NCBI GenBank assembly: GCA_019115145.1
Contig: DXED01000016.1
Span: 42,678 to 106,677 of the forward strand
Direction: 5' to 3'
Source of the DNA: Claveliimonas intestinigallinarum
GTDB taxonomy: Bacteria > Bacillota > Clostridia > Lachnospirales > Lachnospiraceae
Length of the DNA stretch: 64,000 nt
Positions 58,390 through 64,000 of the stretch are shown piece after piece; the first letter of the stretch is position 1, and every line of letters starts with the position of its first letter. The translations under genes and the position numbers were made by a program. The notes beneath the pieces are model-generated. The model made no database searches, was not told the DNA's origin, and was given only the letters and a program-made list of their open reading frames with translations.

Positions 58390-59967
58390 CTAAAATACCT
58401 CCCTGGACATGACATGGATATCCTCCGGGAAGAAGGTGAGTCCCACCTGCTGTCCCTCCTGGGTGTAGTCTGTGGTGTGGATCTTGAACTCCCGGCCTGT
58501 GGTGGAGAAGGTGATCCGGTAGACGCCCTCCTTCACGTTTTCCGGCTCGAAATCGTAATCTACGCCAAGATCCACAGACTCGTCCTCGTTGCTCAGCTTC
58601 CATCCCTGGGCGCCGGCCCATGTCTTCAGATCCGTGTCCAGAGCCTGGGACTCTGTGATCTCATCCACAGTCTTGAAGAAATTGAAGGCCATAACGCCCT
58701 CATTTGCCTTCTCGTTCTTGACAAAGGGCTGGTCCACCACATAGATGGTCTTCTCGATACTGGTGCCGCCTGATGTGGTAAAGGTGACGGGATATTTCCC
58801 TTCCTCCTTTTCCAGGCTGTACTCCACCTTCGCGATGGAGATGTACTCATCTGTCTCGGGATCCCAGGCCTGGGCGTTGGACAGGGCGATAATCTCCTTG
58901 TCGTCCAGCTCCTCCACATCGTCGATATCCACATAGAAATCGTTGGCGCTGATCATCTCTTTTCCGTCCTCGCTCTTCACATCCTGGTTCCTTATGACGC
59001 GCATGTTGACCGTCACGCTTGTGCCGGGCACAGTCTCCACCATGATCTCATAGTGAACGCCCTTAAAGAGCACGCTTAAGACCTCCCCGGTCATCTTGCC
59101 GTCCTTCACATCCACTATGTCGATATCCTCCGGCCGGATGACCACGTCCACAGGCTCATTTTCCTTAAATCCAAAATCCACACAGTCAAAGGTGATGTCG
59201 TCAAACCGCACCCTGTAATCCTCCACCATAACCGCCGGGATGATGTTGCTCTCCCCGATAAAATTGGCCACATACCGGTTGGCGGGCTCATTGTAGATAT
59301 CCTGGGGACTTCCCACCTGCTGGATCTCGCCGTTCTTCATGACCACGATCTTGTCGGACATGGTCAGCGCCTCCTCCTGGTCGTGGGTGACAAAGATGAA
59401 AGTGATCCCTACCTCCTGCTGGATCCTCTTCAGCTCGTACTGCATTTCCTTTCGAAGCTTTAAGTCCAGGGCGGCCAGAGGCTCATCCAGAAGGAGCACC
59501 TTTGGCTCGTTGACGAGAGCCCTTGCAATGGCTACCCTCTGCTGCTGCCCGCCGGACAGGAGGGTGGTATTCTTGTCCTCAAAGCCCTCCAGGCCGATAA
59601 GCTTTAACATCTTCATCACCTTCTGATCAATGACGTCCTTGCTCATCTTCTTGATCTTCAGCCCGAAAGCGATATTTTCGTACACGCTCAGGTGGGGAAA
59701 AAGAGCGTATTTCTGGAACACTGTGTTCAGCTCCCGCTCATAGGGCGGCTTCTTGCTGATTTCCTCCCCGTCGAAGATGACAGACCCCTCGTCCGCGTCC
59801 AGAAATCCTCCCAGGATTCGCAGCAGGGTGGTCTTTCCGCAGCCGCTTGGTCCGAGCAGAGTGACAAACTCATTTTCATATATATCCAGATTGATCCCCT
59901 TCAGTACGATCTGCCCGTCGAAATTTTTCACAATGCCTCGGAACTCTATCAGTTTTTTCTCTTCCAT
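58390..59967 (-). CDS. potA: Spermidine/putrescine ABC ATPase PotA with a duplicated insert in the TOBE region
   Basis: 525 residues; ordinary PotA is about 370. Residues 1-240: Walker A GPSGCGKTTLLR (39-50), Q-loop FQKYALFPH, signature LSGGQQQR (137-144), Walker B VLLLDEP, His195. The TOBE-like region begins at about 245, but after residue 345 an insert runs to about 488 before the TOBE end returns (VGLTFFPEDIHVMSREVF). The insert holds two Ig-like repeats, 356-412 and 443-500: NAQAW..VEYS..GKYPVTFTTSG, and GAQGW..VDYD..GVYRITFSTTG. First transporter gene, 27 bases after the regulator gene. Confidence 0.92.
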   Translation of the reverse strand: MEEKKLIEFRGIVKNFDGQIVLKGINLDIYENEFVTLLGPSGCGKTTLLRILGGFLDADEGSVIFDGEEISKKPPYERELNTVFQKYALFPHLSVYENIAFGLKIKKMSKDVIDQKVMKMLKLIGLEGFEDKNTTLLSGGQQQRVAIARALVNEPKVLLLDEPLAALDLKLRKEMQYELKRIQQEVGITFIFVTHDQEEALTMSDKIVVMKNGEIQQVGSPQDIYNEPANRYVANFIGESNIIPAVMVEDYRVRFDDITFDCVDFGFKENEPVDVVIRPEDIDIVDVKDGKMTGEVLSVLFKGVHYEIMVETVPGTSVTVNMRVIRNQDVKSEDGKEMISANDFYVDIDDVEELDDKEIIALSNAQAWDPETDEYISIAKVEYSLEKEEGKYPVTFTTSGGTSIEKTIYVVDQPFVKNEKANEGVMAFNFFKTVDEITESQALDTDLKTWAGAQGWKLSNEDESVDLGVDYDFEPENVKEGVYRITFSTTGREFKIHTTDYTQEGQQVGLTFFPEDIHVMSREVF

Positions 59968-59994
59968 CTCACTTCTCCTTCCTGTAAGAACATG

Positions 59995-60528
59995 CTAGAA
60001 CATGGGCGGCGTCGTGATCCAGAGCACTCTGGCATCACTGCTGCCGTGGTTGTACAGATAGTGGCTTGTGGTCCCGTCTAGGTAAAAGGTCTCCTTTGCC
60101 TTCACCTTGTACTTCTTGCTCCCTTGTACAATGGTCACGCTTCCCTTGAGCACATATCCGAATTCCTGGCCCTGGTATGCGGACATGATCTGGCTCTTTT
60201 TGCGCGGGTGCAGCGTCAGGATGATCGGTTCCATCTGGTTCTTCTGGGCATTGGGGACGATCCACTCGATGGTGCAGTCCTCCCGCTCGTCCACAAAGAA
60301 ATCCTCCACGGGAAAGACGATCTGCTTTTCCTCCTCCTCCCGGAAAAATTCAGACAGACTGCTGCCCAGGGCTTCCAGGATGTCCTCCAGCGTCGCAATA
60401 CTGGGGGTTGTCAGGTTCCTCTCCACCTGAGACAAAAAGCCCTTTGTCAGCTCGCTCCTGGAGGCCAGATCCCCCAGAGTCAGGTCGTTCTGCAGCCGCA
60501 GCTCCTTTAGCTTCTTTCCGATATCCAC
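59995..60528 (-). CDS. XRE-cupin transcriptional regulator, PuuR-like
   Basis: 177 residues from GTG 60528 (AGGAGGTGCGGTGTG). HTH: GKKLKELRLQNDLTLGDLAS, SELTKGFLSQVERNLTTPSI. C-terminal cupin: HPRKKSQIMSAYQGQEFGYV, VKAKETFYLDGTTSHYLYNH. This architecture matches PuuR, the putrescine-responsive repressor. It heads the pot operon, so it probably controls polyamine uptake. Confidence 0.9.
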   Translation of the reverse strand: MDIGKKLKELRLQNDLTLGDLASRSELTKGFLSQVERNLTTPSIATLEDILEALGSSLSEFFREEEEKQIVFPVEDFFVDEREDCTIEWIVPNAQKNQMEPIILTLHPRKKSQIMSAYQGQEFGYVLKGSVTIVQGSKKYKVKAKETFYLDGTTSHYLYNHGSSDARVLWITTPPMF

Positions 60529-60586
60529 ACCGCACCTCCTGTTTTCTAATACTATACTTTTCGTTAAAAATTAATGAACCTCCTCT

Positions 60587-60614
60587 ATTATACATAGCTA
60601 TGGCAGAAATGCAA
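60587..60614 (-). promoter_or_regulatory. Promoter of the regulator-pot operon
   Basis: TTGCAT (60614-60609), 16-base spacer, TATAAT (60592-60587) on the minus strand, about 60 bases before the GTG start. Confidence 0.75.
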
Positions 60615-60664
60615 TAGCTTTTGACAAATTTTTATCTTTTCTGCCTGCCGTCCTTCTTGTCCGC

Positions 60665-60693
60665 TTGACGCCCCTGCCTCACAGAGCTAGAAT
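60665..60693 (+). promoter_or_regulatory. Promoter of pepT
   Basis: TTGACG (60665-60670), 17-base spacer, TAGAAT (60688-60693). Confidence 0.75.
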
Positions 60694-60705
60694 AAAAGGG
60701 CAGCC

Positions 60706-60748
60706 AGACCGCGGAATCCACGCTTATCGCGCGGATCCTGAGCGGTCT
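60706..60748 (+). promoter_or_regulatory. Leader hairpin of pepT
   Basis: AGACCGC (60706-60712) pairs with GCGGTCT (60742-60748), with an inner GGAATCC/GGATCC match, about 30 bases before pepT. It may affect translation or stability. No ligand is known. Confidence 0.4.
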
Positions 60749-60779
60749 TTGACACAGACAAGGAAAGGAAGAAACGACC

Positions 60780-62003
60780 ATGAAAGCCTTTGAAAGACTC
60801 TTAAAATATGTAGTCATCCCCACACCAAGCGATGAGGGCAGCGGCACATCCCCCTCAAGCGCCTGCCAGTTTGACCTGGCAAACATCCTGACAGAGGAGA
60901 TGACGGCCCTTGGCATCCAGGACGTGCGCCTGGATGAGCACTGCTACGTATACGGCCGCATCCCCGCCACACCGGGATATGAGAGCTGCCCGAAGCTTGG
61001 GTTCATCGCCCACATGGACACGGTCAGCGACTACTGCAGCGCTCCCATCCGTCCCGTCCTCCACGAGAACTACGATGGGAGGGATCTGCCCCTGGGCACG
61101 AGCGGACGCGCGCTTACTGTAAAAGATTTTCCTCACCTGCCGGACCTGGCGGGGCGCACTCTCATCACCTCGGACGGAAATACAGTGCTGGGTGTGGACG
61201 ACAAGGCCGGGATCGCTGAAATCCTCACCATGGCAGAACGTCTGCGGGATGAAAGCATCCCCCACGGCGCCATCTCTATCGCCTTCACTCCTGATGAGGA
61301 GATCGGCACAGGAGCCTCCCATTTTGACGTGGAAGGCTTTGGGGCGGACTACGCCTACACTCTGGACGGGGACACAGAAGGGGAGATCCAGTATGAGAAC
61401 TTTAACGCCTGCAAGGCAGACTTTGAGATCACCGGCTTTGCGGTTCACCCCGGTTCCTCCAAGGACACCATGATCAACGCCTCCCTGGTGGCCATGGAGA
61501 TCAACCAGCTTCTGCCCGGCATGGAGACTCCCAGGGGCACGGAGGATTACGAGGGCTTCTACCACCTCACGGGCATGTCCGGGGACGTGGCCTCCGCCCG
61601 GCTCCACTACATTGTCCGGGATCACGACGAGCACCTCTTCGAGGCGAAAAAGCAAACCCTCCGGCTGATTGAAAAAGACCTGAACGAGAAGTGGGGTCCG
61701 GGCACAGTCAGGCTCACCATCACGGACCAGTACAAGAACATGGCAGGCGTCATCGCGGACTGCATGCACCTCATTGAGAATGCCAGAAAGGCCTGCCAGC
61801 TTGCGGGAGTCACGCCCCGGATCCTGCCCATCCGGGGCGGCACGGACGGGTGCCAGCTCAGCTTCATGGGGCTGCCCTGCCCCAACCTGGGAACCGGCGG
61901 CCACGCCTACCACGGTCCCTACGAGCACACCACTGTGGAGGGCATGGACCAGGCCGTTGCCGTACTCACGGAGCTAGTGAAGCTGTATGGGCAGATGCGG
62001 TAG
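60780..62003 (+). CDS. pepT: Peptidase T (tripeptidase)
   Basis: Zinc aminotripeptidase, 407 residues. Metal ligands: GFIAHMDTVSDY (His, near Asp), LGVDDKAGIAEI (Asp), TPDEEIGTGASHFD (Glu pair), LDGDTEGE (Asp), GGHAYHGPYEHT (His). AAGGAAAGGAAGAAACGACCATG gives the start. Monocistronic. Confidence 0.95.
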   Translation: MKAFERLLKYVVIPTPSDEGSGTSPSSACQFDLANILTEEMTALGIQDVRLDEHCYVYGRIPATPGYESCPKLGFIAHMDTVSDYCSAPIRPVLHENYDGRDLPLGTSGRALTVKDFPHLPDLAGRTLITSDGNTVLGVDDKAGIAEILTMAERLRDESIPHGAISIAFTPDEEIGTGASHFDVEGFGADYAYTLDGDTEGEIQYENFNACKADFEITGFAVHPGSSKDTMINASLVAMEINQLLPGMETPRGTEDYEGFYHLTGMSGDVASARLHYIVRDHDEHLFEAKKQTLRLIEKDLNEKWGPGTVRLTITDQYKNMAGVIADCMHLIENARKACQLAGVTPRILPIRGGTDGCQLSFMGLPCPNLGTGGHAYHGPYEHTTVEGMDQAVAVLTELVKLYGQMR

Positions 62004-62057
62004 CTTTGGGTGTAGTAAAATCAGATATCACATATGTATACTCTTCCAATATGTATA

Positions 62058-62086
62058 TTGCATTCTCAGAAAGCATATGCTATAAT
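62058..62086 (+). promoter_or_regulatory. Strong plus-strand promoter facing the group II intron
   Basis: TTGCAT (62058-62063), 17-base spacer ending in TGC, TATAAT (62081-62086). Two copies of ATATGTATA (62032-62040 and 62049-62057, 17 bases apart) sit just upstream. The gene it served, if any, lies beyond the intron and outside the window. Confidence 0.7.
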
Positions 62087-62128
62087 GCCAATAGGCTAAA
62101 AGATACAAATATTCCAAGAGGAACACAC

Positions 62129-64000
62129 ATCGGATAGGGGAGATTTGACCCTCCCCTTCCACACCACGTAGCGTACCGTTCAGTACTACGCGGTTCAATA
62201 GTTTACGCGTACTTTCAGATAGTGGGCAGTCATGGATGGGTATCCGAGTCTGTCCACTATTATCGTCTTGGTGAGCACAGAGTTCAGCATCTCCGCCGCC
62301 CTCCATGTCCCCTTCCGACAGTTTGACAGTTTATGCACCTGCCACTCCGGCAGATGGAGTGCACGAAGCATTTTATACCTCGTTCGCACTCTTTTCCATT
62401 GTTTCCAGTACACCGCCCGTATCCTGCGGCGGAGCCATTCGTCTGTGTCCTCCATCAGTCTCTTCATGTCCGCATACCGGTAGTAGTTTATCCACCCAGT
62501 CGTATATCTCCTGAGCTTCTCCTCTCTCTCCGGGTTGCTCCACTTGTTTCCTCTCACTGTCAATTCCCTCAGATGGTCCTTCATCTTCCTGATTGACCTG
62601 GGGTGTACCCGCATACGGCATCTTCCTTTGTTTCGGTAGAAACCGTATCCAAGGTACTTCACTTTGCTGATGTGACTCACTGTCGTTTTCTCAAGGTTGA
62701 CTTTCAGGTACAGCTTTCCCGTTATAAATGGGATGATGTGCTCCAGCGTTCTTTCTGCGCTTTTCCGGCTCTTGCATAGGATGATGCAGTCATCCGCATA
62801 TCTCACGAACTTATGGCCTCTGTGTTCCAGTTCCTTGTCCAGCTCGTTCAACATGACATTTCCACACAGCGGGCTTAAGGGGCCTCCCTGGGGCACCCCC
62901 TCGGTTGTCGCACGAAATCCTCCGTCTTCCATTACCCCGGCCTTCAGGTACTTGTGTATCAGCGAGACTACTCGTCCATCCTTGATCGTCCTCGACAGCA
63001 CCTCTATCAGTTTGCTGTGGTTTACGGTATCAAAATAGGACTGCAAGTCCATACTGATTGCGTAGGCGTATCCTTCATCCACATACTCTCTGCACTTTGC
63101 CAGTGCGTCCTGTGCGCTCCTGCCTGGCCGGAAGCCGTAGCTGTTATCCGAAAACTGTTCCTCATAAATAGGCGTCAGTTCCTGCGCTATCGCCTGTTGT
63201 ATCATCCGGTCGACCACAGTTGGAATTCCCAGCTTCCTGACTTTGTTTCCCTCTTCTTTGGGTATTTCTACCCTTCGGACGGGGTTGGGTTTGTACTTCC
63301 CCTCCCTCAGCTGCCTGACCAGTTCGTCCCGGTGGTCTTTCAGGTAGGGCAGAAGTTCATCCACCTGCATCCCATCCATTCCCCCTGACCCTCTGTTTGC
63401 TTTCACTCTCTTGTATGCGGCATTCAGGTTGTCGCTCCTGAGTATCGTATCAAGCAGGTTGTCCGTCCAAAAGTCCGTGTTGGTGTCAGGGTTCCCGGTA
63501 ATCCATTCATGGACGTACACTCCTGTTCCCCTTCCCTGTTCCGCAGGTATCTCTCTCAGGTAGTCTTCAATATGAAGTTGTCTGTACTTAATTCCATGTC
63601 CGGTTTCCATTTGGAAATGGCACCTCCTACTGTTCCGTCCTTCCCGGGACATCTATAGCTGTTCCGGTACTATGACTTCTGCTGACTTCTCATGGCAAGC
63701 TTTACTCCATGACAACGAACGTTATATCGTCTTTGCCATGTTCATGAGACCTCCCCGGGTACTCACACGCTCTTTCCCACTTATACCTGCCCCGTTTACT
63801 GTTGGCGTTCCGTGCAGTTATTGGACTTTAGTTTGGTTTGCAACCTCATCCACGCTTTACAGCCTATCCGGACAACTTTTACAGGCCAGTGGTTTGCCTC
63901 CGGCTTCCTTCAGACCCCACCTCACGATGACGCCCTTGCCATTAGCTGCACCCTTCCCACTGCCGGGCGGGTCAGGGACTTTCACCCGTTAGAACGTGTG
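62129..64000 (-). mobile_element. Group II intron, 5' end beyond the right edge
   Basis: The minus strand reads into a group II ribozyme: CACGTTCTAACGGGTG, typical of the first bases after a GTGCG-type 5' end, is at the right edge. Domain I-IV RNA fills about 63653-64000 and contains no other gene. The maturase ORF follows. Domain V is at 62195-62163 (AACCGCGTAGTACTGAACGG, then TACGCTACGTGGT), and a domain VI stem (GGGGAG..CTCCCC) ends near CCGAT at 62129. The true 5' end is not visible. Confidence 0.85.
62195..63610 (-). CDS. ltrA: Group II intron reverse transcriptase/maturase
   Basis: Multifunctional intron-encoded protein for splicing and retromobility. 471 residues from ATG 63610 (AGGAGG 12 bases before); ATG 63652 is an alternative giving 485. 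RT motifs: AYKRVKANRGSGGMDGMQVD, QQAIAQELTPIYEEQFSDNS, GFRPGRSAQDALAKCREYVD, EGVPQGGPLSPL, and catalytic FVRYADDCIILCKS. Maturase domain X follows. No HNH endonuclease domain at the C-terminus. Intact, so potentially active. Confidence 0.94.
   Translation of the reverse strand: METGHGIKYRQLHIEDYLREIPAEQGRGTGVYVHEWITGNPDTNTDFWTDNLLDTILRSDNLNAAYKRVKANRGSGGMDGMQVDELLPYLKDHRDELVRQLREGKYKPNPVRRVEIPKEEGNKVRKLGIPTVVDRMIQQAIAQELTPIYEEQFSDNSYGFRPGRSAQDALAKCREYVDEGYAYAISMDLQSYFDTVNHSKLIEVLSRTIKDGRVVSLIHKYLKAGVMEDGGFRATTEGVPQGGPLSPLCGNVMLNELDKELEHRGHKFVRYADDCIILCKSRKSAERTLEHIIPFITGKLYLKVNLEKTTVSHISKVKYLGYGFYRNKGRCRMRVHPRSIRKMKDHLRELTVRGNKWSNPEREEKLRRYTTGWINYYRYADMKRLMEDTDEWLRRRIRAVYWKQWKRVRTRYKMLRALHLPEWQVHKLSNCRKGTWRAAEMLNSVLTKTIIVDRLGYPSMTAHYLKVRVNY

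Noticed and set aside
1..64000. CRISPR arrays, tRNA or rRNA genes, prophage
   Set aside because: No regularly spaced repeats, cloverleaf or rRNA-like stretches, integrases or phage structural genes were seen. The only mobile element is the group II intron.

Overview
This 64 kb window looks like a chromosomal segment of a spore-forming, moderately GC-rich Firmicute, most likely a Lachnospiraceae-type Clostridia. The basis is sporulation genes (spoIIIAA-AH, spoIIP, gpr), clostridial operon orders such as rimP-nusA-ylxR-L7Ae-infB-rbfA-nrnA-truB-ribF, strong AGGAGG ribosome binding sites, frequent TTG/GTG starts, and sigma-A promoters with 17-bp spacers and TGn extensions. There are no tRNA or rRNA genes, CRISPR arrays or prophage. 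Most of the first 41 kb is on the minus strand, so those operons read from high to low coordinates.

Region 1-6.7 kb: asp23-nusB-xseA (xseA runs off the left edge), prfC, and an SsuABC/NMT1-type uptake system whose permease is split by an in-frame TAG codon. Region 6.8-12.8 kb: the eight-gene spoIIIA operon (channel between mother cell and forespore) followed by a lamin-tail-domain protein gene and a terminator. Region 12.9-24.1 kb: pnp and rpsO, each with its own promoter, then the long translation/transcription-factor operon from rimP to ribF. pnp has a long leader hairpin that could be an autoregulatory element. Region 24.1-30.8 kb: a topoisomerase IV-like pair, then spoIIP and gpr.

Region 30.8-41.4 kb: rpsT on the plus strand, a divergent phosphoribosyltransferase-like protein, two unrecognised envelope proteins transcribed divergently, ilvN-ilvC, an ABC-F ATPase, a membrane-anchored MerR regulator with a 19-bp-spacer promoter, crcB, and cstA. 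Region 41.4-50.2 kb: a MoxR ATPase/VWA pair, EamA and DUF362 ferredoxin genes, a tiny basic ORF with its own terminator, degV, an NCS2 purine permease, and a marR gene followed by the scar of a deletion that joined fragments of two genes.

Region 50.2-62 kb: yitT, rarA, feoAB, then a polyamine uptake operon (cupin regulator - potA - potB - potCD fusion - flavoprotein) with two architectural oddities: PotC is fused to PotD, and PotA carries a duplicated Ig-like insert inside its C-terminal TOBE region. pepT follows. The right end is a group II intron, antisense to a strong promoter and cut by the right window edge before its 5' end.

Starts were moved inward from the longest ORF where a clear ribosome binding site and family N-terminus agreed. 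Function calls rest on motif and family recognition by eye. No database search was possible.
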